From positions 1 through 64,000 of the forward strand of contig NZ_LZEW01000034.1 in the NCBI RefSeq assembly GCF_001676155.1: a stretch of DNA of 64,000 nt, in the 5' to 3' direction. Of the stretch, positions 44,644-56,219 are shown piece after piece. The DNA is from Morganella psychrotolerans (GTDB taxonomy: Bacteria; Pseudomonadota; Gammaproteobacteria; Enterobacterales; Enterobacteriaceae). The position numbers and the translations under genes are program-made. The notes beneath the pieces are model-generated. The model did not search any database, had not been told where the DNA came from, and saw nothing but the letters and a program-made list of their open reading frames with translations. How positions within the stretch are numbered: the stretch's first letter is position 1; the number at the start of each line of letters is the position of its first letter.

Positions 44644-45642
44644 TTATTTTTCAGCCGCCTGACGCGCCCGGCTAATCCATCCGTCAAATGTGGACTGATT
44701 CGCTTTAATCCAGGCATTTGCATGGCGCTCAATATCAGCCTGTGAGTTTTGTCCGTCATGCATACGCAGGTTCTGGGCATTGATCGCCGCCACCGGCAGT
44801 TTCATGATGGCAAACAGCTCAGCCGCTGCCGGGTTTTTCTCAGCCCAGGCTTTGTTTGCTGTAATATGCATGGTGCTTGGCGGGAAACCGTAGTTTTTAC
44901 CGTTTGGTAATTTTGTCTCGATTTTTTCACCATCCGGCATAGAGGAAAACGGCACCTGTAACCAGACCACATCGCGACCCGGTTTAAGTTCGTCACTTAT
45001 CCAGTACGGGGTCCAGGTGTAATACAGGATAGGTTTTCCTTCTTTATAACGCGTGATGGTGTCAGCCATCATTGCGGCATAGTTACCCTGATTATGTTCA
45101 ACCGTATTATTCAGTTTGTATGCTTTCAGATGATTGTTAATGGCGGCCTCGCAGCCCCAGCCCGGATTACAGCCGGTCAGGTCAGCTTTGCCGTTGCCGT
45201 TGGTATCAAACAGTTTGGCGATTTCAGGGTCTTTTAACTGCTCAATATTGGTAATGTTATATTTCTCAGCGGTTTTCTTATCAATAAGATACCCCTGAGC
45301 GGCATTCACGACATAATCCCCTTTACGGTAAAATTTGTCGTCGCCACCGGCGGCTTTGTACTGTGAATTATGCAGAGGCACCCAGCTTACTGCCATAAAT
45401 GTGGCATCACCGTTGGCGATAGACGCATAAGCGACGTTGTAATCCACTTCCTGAATCGGCTGTACATCATAGCCGAGCTCTTCCAGGGCTTTATTGACGA
45501 TAAGGGTCTGAAATGTCTCTTCAGTGATGGTGCTTTGTACAGGCAGCACTTTGATCCCTTTGCCGGGCAGGGCTGTATCCGCAAGCGCCTGAGTACCAAT
45601 GAGTGCCGATAAGGCGATTGCCATAATTGCTGTCTTACGCAT
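44644..45642 (-). CDS. proX: Glycine betaine/proline-betaine periplasmic binding protein ProX
   Basis: 332 residues. Signal peptide [21 protein letters not shown], then the ProX sequence with [36 protein letters not shown] (a disulfide pair as in E. coli) and the W-rich ligand box region ([17 protein letters not shown]). It delivers betaine to ProVW during osmotic stress. Last gene of the operon, 90 bases after proW. Confidence 0.97.
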   Translation of the reverse strand: MRKTAIMAIALSALIGTQALADTALPGKGIKVLPVQSTITEETFQTLIVNKALEELGYDVQPIQEVDYNVAYASIANGDATFMAVSWVPLHNSQYKAAGGDDKFYRKGDYVVNAAQGYLIDKKTAEKYNITNIEQLKDPEIAKLFDTNGNGKADLTGCNPGWGCEAAINNHLKAYKLNNTVEHNQGNYAAMMADTITRYKEGKPILYYTWTPYWISDELKPGRDVVWLQVPFSSMPDGEKIETKLPNGKNYGFPPSTMHITANKAWAEKNPAAAELFAIMKLPVAAINAQNLRMHDGQNSQADIERHANAWIKANQSTFDGWISRARQAAEK

Positions 45643-45702
45643 CGTTTTCCCTCTTGTTGTGCCTGCCGCAGACCGGGGTGATGTGCCGCAGGGTGATAAT
45701 TC

Positions 45703-45722
45703 GCCGGGAGCCGGGCTCCCGG
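45703..45722 (-). other. GC-rich hairpin between proW and proX
   Basis: CCGGGAGC/GCTCCCGG-type inverted repeat with almost no loop and no T run. Such structures between cistrons often protect upstream mRNA or reduce read-through; the role here is inferred. Confidence 0.45.
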
Positions 45723-45732
45723 GGATGGTGTA

Positions 45733-46845
45733 TTACGGTGTGCGGCGGAACGGGCGGGTGATAAGACCGGTAGGTCCGGTGTGATACCAGCGGCGTCCGG
45801 CTTTGGCTCGGGAGTCTTTCCCGAGCGACTGGGTCAGGCGGTCAAGAATGATGGCAAGGATAACAATCCCCGCACCGCCGACAGAGGCGAGTCCCATATC
45901 CAGACGACCAATACCGCGCAGAACCATTTGTCCCAGACCACCGACGGCTATCATCGAGGCGATAACTACCATCGACAGCGCCAGCATCAGTGTCTGGTTA
46001 ATTCCCGCCATGATGGTCGGCATCGCCAGCGGTAACTGCACTTTGAATAGCATCTGGCGCGGATTGGCACCAAATGATTCAGCCGCTTCAATCAGATCCG
46101 CGGGCACCTGTTTTATCCCCAGAATGGTCAGGCGGATAACCGGTGGCAGTGCAAAGATAATGGTGACCACAACGCCCGGCACGTTACCGATACCAAACAG
46201 CATGACAATCGGCACCAGATAAACGAATGCCGGTGTGGTCTGCATGGCATCAAGCAGCGGACGGATTATTTTTGCCGCGCGTTCATGGCGCGCCAGTGCA
46301 ATACCTGTCGGCAGTCCGATAAGAATACAGAACATCAGGGCGGTCAGCACCAGTGACAGTGTTACCATTGCCTCAGTCCATGCACCGATCGCACCAATAA
46401 ATGTCAGTGATATCAGGCTGGTAATACCTAAGCCTTTGCCGCTCATCTGCCAGGCAATCAGGGCAAAAATCACAATAGCGACAGGTGCCGGTATTGCGGT
46501 CAGACCCTGCTCAAAGCTGCTGAGAACAAAATCAATCGGAACACGGATCCCCTGAAATACCGGGCGGAAGTGCAGTACAACCCAGTTGATGATATCGGTT
46601 ACCCAGCTATCGAACGGGATCAGGGAGTGATCAAACGGATGTGTCCAGTCAAATGCGGGACCCGCTGCGTCACCGGCAGCGCCGGCATCAAGCCAGTTTG
46701 TGCCGCTGTCTGTGGTTCCTCCCCACGGATCAGCGTCTGCACCGCTACCGGTATCAGCCCACGGATCAGTACTGCCTGCGGTATCCTGTTCAGAGGTTGC
46801 CGCCCACGGGTCCTGCTCTGTGTCTGTCTGATTATTCGGGTTCAT
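45733..46845 (-). CDS. proW: Glycine betaine ABC transporter permease ProW
   Basis: 370 residues ([20 protein letters not shown]), start ATG at 46843-46845. The N-terminal ~70 residues are a hydrophilic tail with tandem DPWAx[14 protein letters not shown] units, longer than in E. coli. The permease core follows, with about seven spans and the EAA loop ([31 protein letters not shown]). Its start overlaps the end of the full-length proV frame by 14 bases, so translation would normally be coupled to the correct proV reading frame. Confidence 0.96.
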   Translation of the reverse strand: MNPNNQTDTEQDPWAATSEQDTAGSTDPWADTGSGADADPWGGTTDSGTNWLDAGAAGDAAGPAFDWTHPFDHSLIPFDSWVTDIINWVVLHFRPVFQGIRVPIDFVLSSFEQGLTAIPAPVAIVIFALIAWQMSGKGLGITSLISLTFIGAIGAWTEAMVTLSLVLTALMFCILIGLPTGIALARHERAAKIIRPLLDAMQTTPAFVYLVPIVMLFGIGNVPGVVVTIIFALPPVIRLTILGIKQVPADLIEAAESFGANPRQMLFKVQLPLAMPTIMAGINQTLMLALSMVVIASMIAVGGLGQMVLRGIGRLDMGLASVGGAGIVILAIILDRLTQSLGKDSRAKAGRRWYHTGPTGLITRPFRRTP

Positions 46846-48038
46846 TCGGCGTCTCCTTATCTAAAGCCTGAAGCAACATCCCTTTAGAGATGACGCCGAT
46901 ATAGCGGTTGTTTTCACCGGTAACCGGCACCGCACACGAAGATTGTCCGACCACGGTCAGCAGCTCATTGAGCGGTGTGTCAGCACTGACTGCCTGAGGT
47001 TCACTCAGGATGGCATCCGTAATGGTTTTTTTTCTCTTTCAGCGCGGCTTCAAGTGAGGCGACAGAGACTATGCCTGCAAATTTCTGTCCGCGCTCAATC
47101 AGATAACCGTATTCACGATCATCATCATTCAGTACTTTCAGCGCAGAGCGCGGTCCGAAACCGGGAGCCACATGCAGCAGGGCATCAGCACGGCGGCGGG
47201 CGATATCTTTGGCACTGAATACGTGACTGATATCAACACCACGGAAGAAGGTACGGACATAATCATTCGCCGGATTATTCAGAATTTCATCCGGTGTACC
47301 GATCTGCACGACAATCCCGCCCTGCATAATCGCGATACGGTCGCCGATACGCATGGCTTCATCGAGATCATGGGAGATAAAGACAATGGTGCGCTGTTTA
47401 TCGCCCTGGAGGCTCAGCAGCTCATCCTGCATTTCTGTGCGGATCAGCGGGTCGAGTGCGGAGAAGGCTTCATCCATCAGCAGAATATCCGGGTCATTCG
47501 CCAGCGCGCGGGCAAGGCCGATACGCTGACGCATTCCGCCGGAAAGCTCATCCGGGTATGAATTCGCCCATTGTTCCAGGTTGACCTGTTTCAGGGAATC
47601 GAGTGCCCGCGTGTGGCGTTCGGCTTTATCCATTCCGGCAAGTTCAAGGCCGAATGCGGTATTTTCGATAACTGACATGTGCGGCATCAGTGCAAAGGAC
47701 TGAAATACCATACTGATTTTTTTACGCCGGACTTCGCGTAGTGCCTGGTCTGAGATAACCGCGATATCTTCGCCGTCTATCAGCACCTGGCCGCGTGTCG
47801 GTTCAATCAGGCGATTGAGAAGACGAACTAAGGTAGATTTCCCTGAACCGCTCAGTCCCATAATGACGAATATTTCGCCTTCTTCAATGGCCAGATTTGC
47901 ATCCTGTACCCCGATAGTGGCACCGGTTTTTTCAAATATCTGATCTTTACTCAGACCCTGATTTAATAATTCAAAGGCAAGCTTAGGATGCTCACCAAAT
48001 ATTTTATAAAGATTTTTAACTTCGAGTTTTATCGCCAT
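46832..48038 (-). pseudogene. proV: proV, betaine ABC transporter ATPase, frameshifted before the CBS region
   Basis: The first frame (start 48036-48038, [18 protein letters not shown]) encodes the full ATPase: Walker [10 protein letters not shown], signature [16 protein letters not shown], Walker [14 protein letters not shown]. It reads into the CBS region up to [18 protein letters not shown] and stops at 47001. The rest of the tandem CBS module ([23 protein letters not shown] ... [19 protein letters not shown], stop 46832-46834) is in the frame one base further. Taking one A out of the A8 run (T8 at 47026-47033) rejoins it, about 401 residues, the E. coli length. As given, 345 residues are made, lacking most of the regulatory CBS part. 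Confidence 0.9.
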
Positions 48039-48115
48039 GCATTATATCCATTCAGAATTAATGTGGATGTCAGATTCGTAAATAGGCTCTCCTCCCTGAA
48101 AAAAAAACGTTATTT

Positions 48116-48143
48116 ACCCTAACACACGAGATAATGCTGACAA
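48116..48143 (-). promoter_or_regulatory. Candidate proU promoter upstream of proV
   Basis: On the minus strand TTGTCA (48138-48143), a 16-base spacer and TAGGGT (48116-48121) lie about 75 bases before the proV start. The unusual TAGGGT -10 box inside GTTAGGGTA recalls the E. coli proU P2 promoter from memory. Confidence 0.6.
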
Positions 48144-48559
48144 CCCCTTGATTATGAGAATTAATCAAAATAGCCCCGGATATTTGTATCTGAAAGAGGT
48201 GTAAACTTAGTTATTTGTCTTTTTTGTTAACATATTAATAATGTGGTTGGTGTGATGGTACAAATAGCAGTGAAAGTTAGCCAGCCCTTTGTTTTAACCC
48301 TTATTTACCGGATGTACTGTAAGCGGGAAGAAAACAATAATCCGGGATAATAACCGGGCTTTATCAGGATATGAAAGAGAAGAAAAAAAAACAGGCAAAA
48401 AAAATCAACCAGGTTAAGTATTATTTAATAATATCTATAGATTACTATCTGGTGATATGAGGATATTGCAGTTAAGTTTTAAAATTACTCGGTAAAAATA
48501 CCGTAATTTATGATAATAAGGATATTAAAAATTGGTTATTCAGGTTGTTTTTTGAACTG
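48144..48559. other. AT-rich region upstream of proU
   Basis: About 415 bases between the proU promoter and the nrdEF terminator, strongly AT-rich with A/T tracts. No gene seen. In E. coli, H-NS silences proU through flanking curved DNA; the composition here would suit that, but no specific site can be assigned. Confidence 0.45.
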
Positions 48560-48597
48560 AAAAAGCACTGATATAAATAACCTTAAATATCAGTGCA
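48560..48597 (-). terminator. Intrinsic terminator of the nrdHIEF operon
   Basis: Perfect GCACTGATAT/ATATCAGTGC stem with a 12-base loop followed by T5 on the minus strand, about 50 bases after the nrdF stop. Confidence 0.8.
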
Positions 48598-48646
48598 TTG
48601 GTAAAGCGTGCTGCAAAAGGGCCACAGATTAATAAAAGTGATTGGT

Positions 48647-49624
<978 letters not shown>

Positions 49625-49633
49625 TTATTCTGT

Positions 49634-51754
49634 TTATACGGCACAAGAGACACAGCCGGCAACTTCAGTGCCTTCCAGTGCTGACTGGCGCAGCCGTACG
49701 TAATAAAGGGTTTTTATGCCTTTTCGCCAGGCGTAAATTTGTGCGCGGTTAATATCACGCGTGGAGGCTTCATCACTGAAAAAGAGGGTAAGAGACAGTC
49801 CCTGGTCGACGTGCTGTGTGGCGGCGGCGTAGGTATCAATTATTTTTTCAGGGCCGATTTCGTACGCATCGCGATAATATTCCTGATTATCATTAGTCAT
49901 GTAAGCCGCCGGATAATAAACACGTCCGAGCTTACCTTCTTTGCGGATCTCAATACGGGCAACTATCGGGTGAATAGATGACGTTGCGTGATTGATGTAA
50001 GAGATAGATCCCGTTGGTGCAACCGCCTGTAAGTTCTGGTTATACAGCCCGTATTGCATCACGTTTTCTTTTAACTGCTGCCAGTCTGCCTGTGAGGGGA
50101 TAGCTATTCCGGCATCTGTAAACAGGGTGCGCACTTTTTCTGTTGCCGGTTCCCATTTCTGCGTGATGTATTTGGTAAAGTATTCACCGCTTGCATAGGT
50201 AGATTGTGTAAAGTTAAGGAAAGTCTGTTTGCGTTCTGTCGCCAGCCGGTTTGAGGCTTTGAGGGCATAATAGGCAATGGTCATAAAATAGATATTTGTG
50301 AAATCAATACCTTCTTCGGAACCATAATGAATGTGCTCCCGTGCCAGATAGCCGTGCAGATTCATCTGCCCGAGCCCGATGGCGTGTGAGCCCTGATTGC
50401 CGTGGTTAACAGACGGCACGCTGCTGATGTGGCTCATATCCGAGACAGCGGTCAGCCCGCGCACGGCAATATCCACGGAACGGGCAAAATCCGGGGAATC
50501 CATCATTTTTGCAATATTCAGGGAGCCAAGATTACAGCTGATATCCCGCCCGGTATGGCGGTAACTGAGATCATCCTCATATTCACTGGCGCTGTTGACC
50601 TGCAAAATCTCTGAGCACAGGTTGCTCATATTAATGTAACCGGCGATCGGATTTGCGCGGTTGACGTTATCCTCAAACATAATGTAGGGATAGCCGGACT
50701 CGAACTGGATTTCGGCGAGAATGCGGAAAAATTCGCGGGCATTGATTTTACGTTTGCGGATAGCTTTGTTATTCACCATATCAGTGTAATGTTCGCTGAT
50801 ACTCAGCTCAGACATGGGTTTGCCGTAAATCCGCGCCACATCATAAGGCGAGAAAAGATACATCGGCTCATTATTTTTGGCTAATTCAAAGGTGATATCC
50901 GGGATAACCACGCCGAGGGATAATGTTTTGATACGGATTTTTTCATCCGCATTTTCCCGCTTGGTGTCCAAAAATGTCAGGATATCAGGGTGATGCGCAT
51001 GAAGATAGACCGCTCCCGCCCCCTGACGCGCGCCCAGTTGATTGGCATAGGAAAAAGCATCTTCCAGCATCTTCATTACCGGTACCACGCCGCTGGACTG
51101 GTTTTCAATCAGTTTAATCGGTGCGCCGGTTTCACGCAGATTCGTCAGAAGAAACGCCACGCCGCCGCCGCGTTTGGAAAGTTGCAGCGCCGAATTCACA
51201 CTGCGCCCGATGGACTCCATATTGTCCTCAATCCGCAGCAGGAAGCAGGAGACAAATTCTCCGCGCTGTTTTTTGCCGCAGTTGAGAAAAGTAGGGGTGG
51301 CGGGCTGGAAGCGTCCGCTGATCATCTCTTCCAGCAGATGCTCTGCCAGCTCAGTATCGCCTTGCGCCAGGGTCAGTGCGACCATACAGACGCGGTCTTC
51401 AAAGCGCTCCAGATAGCGCTGCCCGTCAAAGGTTTTCAGGGTATATCCGGTGTAATATTTTAGTGCGCCCAGGAAAGTCTGAAAGCGGAATTTCTTGCTG
51501 TAGGCCTGTTTGAACAGGGACTTGATAAAATCGAAATCATACTGTTCAAGAACCTGTGTTTCGTAATAGTTTTCGTTAACCAGAAAATCGAGTTTTTCCC
51601 GCAGATTGTGGAAAAACACGGTATTCTGATTAACATGGCTGCGAAAGTAGTGATGGGCTGCTGTCACATCTTTATCAAACTGTATGTTTCCGTGTGCGTC
51701 ATACAGGTTCAGCATGGCATTCAGGGCATGGTAATCAGTATGTTCAGTCGTCAT
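49634..51754 (-). CDS. nrdE: Class Ib ribonucleotide reductase alpha subunit NrdE
   Basis: 706 residues, close to the E. coli length of 714. It lacks the N-terminal ATP cone of class Ia, as usual. Visible motifs include [23 protein letters not shown] (active-site Cys), SNLCSEIL, the radical-transfer region and the C-terminal CVSCAV redox pair reduced by NrdH. It makes deoxyribonucleotides, chiefly under oxidative stress or metal limitation. Confidence 0.98.
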   Translation of the reverse strand: MTTEHTDYHALNAMLNLYDAHGNIQFDKDVTAAHHYFRSHVNQNTVFFHNLREKLDFLVNENYYETQVLEQYDFDFIKSLFKQAYSKKFRFQTFLGALKYYTGYTLKTFDGQRYLERFEDRVCMVALTLAQGDTELAEHLLEEMISGRFQPATPTFLNCGKKQRGEFVSCFLLRIEDNMESIGRSVNSALQLSKRGGGVAFLLTNLRETGAPIKLIENQSSGVVPVMKMLEDAFSYANQLGARQGAGAVYLHAHHPDILTFLDTKRENADEKIRIKTLSLGVVIPDITFELAKNNEPMYLFSPYDVARIYGKPMSELSISEHYTDMVNNKAIRKRKINAREFFRILAEIQFESGYPYIMFEDNVNRANPIAGYINMSNLCSEILQVNSASEYEDDLSYRHTGRDISCNLGSLNIAKMMDSPDFARSVDIAVRGLTAVSDMSHISSVPSVNHGNQGSHAIGLGQMNLHGYLAREHIHYGSEEGIDFTNIYFMTIAYYALKASNRLATERKQTFLNFTQSTYASGEYFTKYITQKWEPATEKVRTLFTDAGIAIPSQADWQQLKENVMQYGLYNQNLQAVAPTGSISYINHATSSIHPIVARIEIRKEGKLGRVYYPAAYMTNDNQEYYRDAYEIGPEKIIDTYAAATQHVDQGLSLTLFFSDEASTRDINRAQIYAWRKGIKTLYYVRLRQSALEGTEVAGCVSCAV

Positions 51755-51769
51755 AGTCTGTCTCAGAAG

Positions 51770-52192
51770 TCAGTTGAGTGCGGGTGTCAGAGCCTGCTGT
51801 TGCCAGAAGCGGTGCAGACCGTCGCGGACACGCCCGACATCATGTTGTGTGCCGAGTAATTCAAAACGGTATAAAAAAGGGACGTCGCATTTGGCAGCAA
51901 TAATGTCGCCGGCAATGGCGTAAGCGGCGCCGAAATTGGTATTACCGGCAGCAATTACGCCGCGCAGTAATGCTCTGTTCTCAGGCTGATTAAGAAAGCG
52001 GATCACCGGACGCGGCACCGCACCATTGTCATGACCGCCGCCGTAGGTCGGCACCAGCAGCACATAAGGCTGTGTGGCGCAAAGCGGGCTGCCGTCTTCC
52101 GGCAGACGGGTCGCGGGGATCCCCAGTTTGCCGACAAAACGGTGACAGGTTTCTGAGCGGGTGGAGAAGTAAATCAGCGCCTGCGTTGTCAT
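51770..52192 (-). CDS. nrdI: Flavodoxin-like NrdI, class Ib reductase activase
   Basis: 140 residues. Flavodoxin-like fold with [40 protein letters not shown] and [21 protein letters not shown]. It supplies oxidant for assembly of the dimanganese tyrosyl radical in NrdF. It follows nrdH by 21 bases and precedes nrdE by 15. Confidence 0.97.
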   Translation of the reverse strand: MTTQALIYFSTRSETCHRFVGKLGIPATRLPEDGSPLCATQPYVLLVPTYGGGHDNGAVPRPVIRFLNQPENRALLRGVIAAGNTNFGAAYAIAGDIIAAKCDVPFLYRFELLGTQHDVGRVRDGLHRFWQQQALTPALN

Positions 52193-52213
52193 TGAAAGCC
52201 TCCTGTCTGTTTC

Positions 52214-52435
52214 TCAGCCGAGTGCGGCGAGTTTGTCAGGACGAAATCCCGCCCAGCTATCCTGACCGGCAACCACCACCGGCACCTGCTGATAACCCAG
52301 GGTGCGGACATGCTGATACGCCTGCTCATCCTGCGTGATATCAATCACACTGAACGGGATATTTTTGCGCTCGAGCATCTGGTAAGTTGCGTTGCACTGC
52401 ACGCAGTCGGGTTTGCTGTAGATAATCACTGTCAT
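52214..52435 (-). CDS. nrdH: Glutaredoxin-like NrdH
   Basis: 73 residues with the redox motif CVQC near the start (SKPDCVQCNATYQML) and the NrdH signature VPVVVAGQDSWAGFRPDKL. It is the electron donor for NrdEF and the first gene of the operon, directly downstream of the NrdR boxes. Confidence 0.97.
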   Translation of the reverse strand: MTVIIYSKPDCVQCNATYQMLERKNIPFSVIDITQDEQAYQHVRTLGYQQVPVVVAGQDSWAGFRPDKLAALG

Positions 52436-52498
52436 GATAATGTCTCTTGATTACATCTGCCTGCGATGAGCAGATATCGTGGGTAAATCGTATCCCGA

Positions 52499-52545
52499 AT
52501 ACTATATGTAGATATCAAATATATCAACCACACTATATATAGTGT
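52499..52545 (-). promoter_or_regulatory. Pair of NrdR boxes in the nrdHIEF promoter
   Basis: A perfect 16-bp palindrome ACACTATATATAGTGT (52530-52545) fits the NrdR consensus fully. A degenerate partner, ATACTATATGTAGATA (52499-52514), lies 31 bases away, three helical turns, as expected for cooperative NrdR binding. Confidence 0.9.
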
Positions 52546-52559
52546 TTATTTAATTTGAA

Positions 52560-52574
52560 TGATTATTATTATTG
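52560..52574. promoter_or_regulatory. Candidate Fur box upstream of nrdH
   Basis: TGATTAT-T-ATTATTG matches the 7-1-7 Fur pattern (TGATAAT-n-ATTATCA) at 11 of 14 positions. E. coli nrdHIEF is Fur-repressed, which makes a site here plausible; chance AT-rich similarity is the alternative. Confidence 0.45.
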
Positions 52575-52618
52575 AATGTCGGTATCTGAGTTACATCATG
52601 ATCATTCACCCGGTCTGC

Positions 52619-52744
52619 TATACCCTTATTCATTCAAACTGCAGGTGTGTTGGCTACGCTCAGCTAATCGGGTCACATACTGATGTATGCTCCCCGTTTA
52701 TCTTCACTTGCCGCCTGCCTGCATCTTGAATGATGTTGGGTATA
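52619..52744. repeat. ERIC-like palindromic element (126 bp)
   Basis: TATACCCTTATTCATTCAAA start, TGATGTTGGGTATA end and the core GGTCACATACTGATGTATGCTC. It lies between the divergent nrdHIEF operon and selU, at the boundary of the nrd synteny block. Confidence 0.87.
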
Positions 52745-52869
52745 TACAGCGGCAGAGCTAAAATCCGCAGGACAAACTTTGTTGTCAGGCGTACAATAAA
52801 AAAAAAGAGGATCTGTCGTCACCGGCGGATCTTTTCACCGACATCTGAGTTGAAATCACAGTTTTTATT

Positions 52870-53952
52870 ATGGAATTAGCCCCGTCTCCCCAAACAATCC
52901 GTACTCTCCTTGCCACTGAAGTTCCGTTGATTGACGTCCGTGCGCCGGTGGAATTTAACCAGGGCGCGATGCCCGGTGCGCTTAATTTGCCGCTGATGAA
53001 TGATGAAGAGCGCGCGGCGGTCGGCACCTGTTATAAACAGCAAGGCTCTGAGAAAGCACTCGCGCTGGGTTATCACCTGGTCAGCGGTGAAAGCCGTGCC
53101 CGCCGTCTGGCGGACTGGCAGGACTTGTGTACCCGCAATCCGCAGGGCTACCTTTGCTGTGCGCGCGGTGGTCAGCGTTCTCATATTGTGCAGCAGTGGC
53201 TGCATGAGTCGGGTATTGAATACCCGCTGATTACCGGCGGCTATAAAGCCCTGCGCCAGGCCGTGATTCAGGTAACCGCTGAGCTGGTACAGCGCCCGGT
53301 GATATTAATCGGCGGCTGTACCGGCAACGGCAAAACCACGCTGGTGGGGGAACTGGCAGACGGTATTGATCTGGAAGGACTGGCACATCACCGTGGTTCC
53401 TCATTCGGACGAACCCTGGAAGCCCAGTTTGCACAGGCGACCTTTGAGAACCATCTCGCAGCCGTAATGGTAAAAAAAGAAACCGGGCGGATGCGCTGGG
53501 TACTGGAAGATGAAGGCCGGGCAATCGGCGTCAATGGTCTGCCGGACTGTCTGCGGGCGCAGATGGAGCAGGCATCCCTGGTGGTGGTGGACGATCCGCT
53601 TGAGCGGCGCCTGGAACGGCTGAAAGAAGAGTATTTCGATCGCATGTACCGGGATTTTACGGCGGCTTACGGTGAAGAGCAGGGCTGGCTGGCATACAGT
53701 GAGTATCTGCATCACGGACTGTCAGCTATCCGCAAACGCCTTGGCACACAGCGGGCTGCGGATCTTACCGCATTGCTGGACACCGCGCTGGCAGAACAAT
53801 TGCGCACGGGTGTTACCGACGCGCATTTCTCCTGGTTGTGCCCGTTACTGGCAGAATATTATGACCCGATGTACCGCTATCAGCTCAGCAAAAAAACAGA
53901 CCGGATACTTTTTAACGGCACCTATGACGAGGTCGCTGACTGGCTTAAATAA
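52870..53952 (+). CDS. selU: tRNA 2-selenouridine/geranyl-2-thiouridine synthase
   Basis: 360 residues, family length. An N-terminal rhodanese domain carries the catalytic Cys in [11 protein letters not shown] (Cys97). A C-terminal P-loop domain has Walker A GCTGNGKT at about 149-156. It replaces sulfur by selenium in 2-thiouridine at the wobble position of some tRNAs, via a geranylated intermediate. The start at 52870 has a weak ribosome site. Also named mnmH or ybbB. Confidence 0.96.
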   Translation: MELAPSPQTIRTLLATEVPLIDVRAPVEFNQGAMPGALNLPLMNDEERAAVGTCYKQQGSEKALALGYHLVSGESRARRLADWQDLCTRNPQGYLCCARGGQRSHIVQQWLHESGIEYPLITGGYKALRQAVIQVTAELVQRPVILIGGCTGNGKTTLVGELADGIDLEGLAHHRGSSFGRTLEAQFAQATFENHLAAVMVKKETGRMRWVLEDEGRAIGVNGLPDCLRAQMEQASLVVVDDPLERRLERLKEEYFDRMYRDFTAAYGEEQGWLAYSEYLHHGLSAIRKRLGTQRAADLTALLDTALAEQLRTGVTDAHFSWLCPLLAEYYDPMYRYQLSKKTDRILFNGTYDEVADWLK

Positions 53953-54172
53953 TTAGCGGGCTGCACTCAGCTCGCCCGCATCCGAATAGTTCAGAGTATT
54001 AATACTTTTTTTTGTGTAACAGTTTACCGGGGGATTTTTCTCCGGTGAATTGACTTGCATGAAATCATTTGCCTAGTTATTTTCTCTGTTGTGAGATGAA
54101 TAACGTAAATGATGTTTGTCTCTTTATCAGAATTAGGTTCTGCTATAGAAAATCAGAACAAAGGGCACACTT

Positions 54173-54640
54173 ATGGCGACAACATACATTAAGGCACCAA
54201 CCGGATTTCCCCGCCGTTATATCATTATCAGTGCAGATGAACAGGGTATTACTGAACTGGGGTTTAGCGATAACACCACAGAACAGACGGAGCCGGATAA
54301 TCCATATATTGTTCAGTGCATTACAGAGCTGGATGAGTATTTTTCCGGTAAAAGGCAGGATTTCAGCGTGAAGCTAAATCCGCACGGAACGGAGTTTCAA
54401 ACCCGCGTCTGGTCACAATTGTCGACTATCCCGTTCGCGATCACATGGTCGTATAAAGATCTGTCATTAAAACTGGGATCGGCAAACTACTGCCGGGCGG
54501 TCGGCATGGCTAACGGGCGTAATCCAATCTGCCTGATTATTCCGTGTCACCGGGTCATTGCTCATGACGGCTCGATGGGCGGTTACAGCGGCGGGCTGGA
54601 TATCAAACACTGGTTGCTGCGCCATGAAGGAATTATGTAG
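54173..54640 (+). CDS. ogt: Methylated-DNA--protein-cysteine S-methyltransferase
   Basis: 155 residues. The catalytic signature PCHRVI (Cys125) within NPICLIIPCHRVIAHDGSMGGYSGG and the FQTRVWSQLSTIP helix-turn-helix start are conserved. It repairs O6-alkylguanine by a suicide transfer to Cys125. The N-terminal domain is short. Ogt rather than Ada because there is no AdaA part. Confidence 0.9.
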   Translation: MATTYIKAPTGFPRRYIIISADEQGITELGFSDNTTEQTEPDNPYIVQCITELDEYFSGKRQDFSVKLNPHGTEFQTRVWSQLSTIPFAITWSYKDLSLKLGSANYCRAVGMANGRNPICLIIPCHRVIAHDGSMGGYSGGLDIKHWLLRHEGIM

Positions 54641-54851
54641 CCGGATCATGAGGATATTCCCGCTATATAGTTGAATATAGTTGAAATAAGTAAGACAAAT
54701 CCTCTGGTGTATCAGTGGAATATCTCACACAATACCATTATCCGACGGGTAATTCAGATATCTGAACAGATTCCCCGGAAGGGTCAATACAGTCTGCTGA
54801 AGACTGACCAGGTACTAATGAGTACAATCACTTGTTTAAGGGTTTTTTTGA

Positions 54852-55061
54852 ATGTCAAAGCGCAAAGGTAACGTGAAGTGGTTTAACGAAGCGAAAGGTT
54901 TCGGCTTTATCACTCCGGAAGATGGCAGCAAAGATGTGTTCGTTCATTTCTCTGCGATCCTCAATGATGGTTTCAAGACACTGGCTGAAGGTCAGAAAGT
55001 AGAATTTGAAATCGTTGATGGTGCCAAAGGCCCGTCTGCCGCAAACGTTGTCTCAATTTAA
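54852..55061 (+). CDS. cspE: Cold-shock protein CspE
   Basis: 69 residues with RNA-binding motifs RNP1 (KGFGFITP) and RNP2 (VFVHFSAI). The sequence [20 protein letters not shown] is near-identical to E. coli CspE/CspC. Its place before the lipA neighbourhood matches E. coli cspE. Single-stranded nucleic-acid chaperone and antiterminator. Confidence 0.93.
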   Translation: MSKRKGNVKWFNEAKGFGFITPEDGSKDVFVHFSAILNDGFKTLAEGQKVEFEIVDGAKGPSAANVVSI

Positions 55062-55113
55062 GTTGTAATTTGCCATACCGTAGCCGTTATTTTAATTCGA
55101 CATTACCGTGACG

Positions 55114-55148
55114 AAAACCCGTTACTCACCATGGTAACGGGTTTTTTT
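55114..55148. terminator. Bidirectional terminator between cspE and the EamA transporter
   Basis: CCCGTTAC/GTAACGGG stem with 8-base loop, T7 to the right and an A4 tract to the left, between convergent genes. Confidence 0.92.
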
Positions 55149-55158
55149 ATGCCTGAAT

Positions 55159-56007
55159 TTATCGGCGGTTAGCCACCTGACTGAGCCAGACACTGCCGAC
55201 AATCACCAGAACGCCGGTGCATTGCAGCAGGCTGAGTTGCTGATCCAGTATAAACCAGCCCAGTAATACGGCTGTCAGCGGGCTGAGAAAGCCGAGAGAC
55301 GCGACTGAATTCGGTCCAAGAATGGCCAACCCGCGAAACCAGAGCAGATAGGTCAGTGCCGCACCAATCAATCCCAGATAAACCAGCCCGGTAATATTCA
55401 GCATGGTCAGCGGCGGGAGAGCCGGTTCCAGTAACAGGGAAACCGGCAGCAAAAGCAGCCCGCCCGCCGTCAGTTGCCAGGTGGTAAATGTCAGGGGCGA
55501 AACATCCGGCTGCCAGCGGCGGCTCAGAACAGTACCGGCGGCCATTGAAAATGCTCCGGCAAGCCCTGCAATAATCCCTAACGTGTCCGGTTTTGCCTGT
55601 GGTGTCAGTAACAGCAGCGCGACCCCGCCTATCCCGGATAATGCGGCGAGCACCGCCAGCGGTTTCAGGACATTTCCCAGCACCATCCGGGAAAGCAGAA
55701 GTACAATCAGTGGCTGAACAGCGCCGACGGTTGCCGCCACGCCGCCCGGCAGGCGATAAGCAGAGACAAACAGAAGCCACCAGAATACGGCAAAATTCAG
55801 TGCTCCCAGCACAAAAATCCGACCCCACCATATCCCTTTCGGTAATTGCCTGATAAACAGCATCAGTAATAATCCTGCAGGTAAGGCACGCAGCATCGCG
55901 ACGGTCATCGGATAACCTGCCGGTAACATTTCAGTTGTCACCAGATATGTACTGCCCCAGACAGCGGGAGCGAGTGCGGTCAGAAGTAAAACACCACCAC
56001 GTTGCAT
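55159..56007 (-). CDS. EamA/DMT-family transporter
   Basis: 282 residues with about ten membrane spans and two EamA repeats (LTALAPAVWGSTYLVTTEMLP in the first, GAFSMAAGTVLSRRW in the second). It resembles PecM/RhaT-like exporters of the drug/metabolite superfamily. Substrate not deducible. Convergent with cspE; the upstream neighbour is lipA, separated by a terminator, a structured region and a short ERIC-like element. Confidence 0.88.
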   Translation of the reverse strand: MQRGGVLLLTALAPAVWGSTYLVTTEMLPAGYPMTVAMLRALPAGLLLMLFIRQLPKGIWWGRIFVLGALNFAVFWWLLFVSAYRLPGGVAATVGAVQPLIVLLLSRMVLGNVLKPLAVLAALSGIGGVALLLLTPQAKPDTLGIIAGLAGAFSMAAGTVLSRRWQPDVSPLTFTTWQLTAGGLLLLPVSLLLEPALPPLTMLNITGLVYLGLIGAALTYLLWFRGLAILGPNSVASLGFLSPLTAVLLGWFILDQQLSLLQCTGVLVIVGSVWLSQVANRR

Positions 56008-56099
56008 AATTTACTCATCAATAATGTGTTATGGCGCACATCATAATCCGCATCAGTGCAGGTGGGAACAGTGAATGGCAGGGCAGAGCACAAAAGACA

Positions 56100-56160
56100 T
56101 ATACCCTTATTCATTCAAACTGCAGGTGCGTTGGCGGCATCTTGAATGACGTTGGGTATA
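56100..56160. repeat. ERIC-like element, internally deleted (61 bp)
   Basis: Only the two ends remain, with TATACCCTTATTCATTCAAA joined within a few bases to CATCTTGAATGACGTTGGGTATA-type sequence. It lies upstream of the EamA gene. Confidence 0.82.
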
Positions 56161-56219
56161 GACTGGGGATAAAAAAGAGCGGGGCAATAAATTTGATCAG
56201 TTCGATGGTCAGGTAAAAC

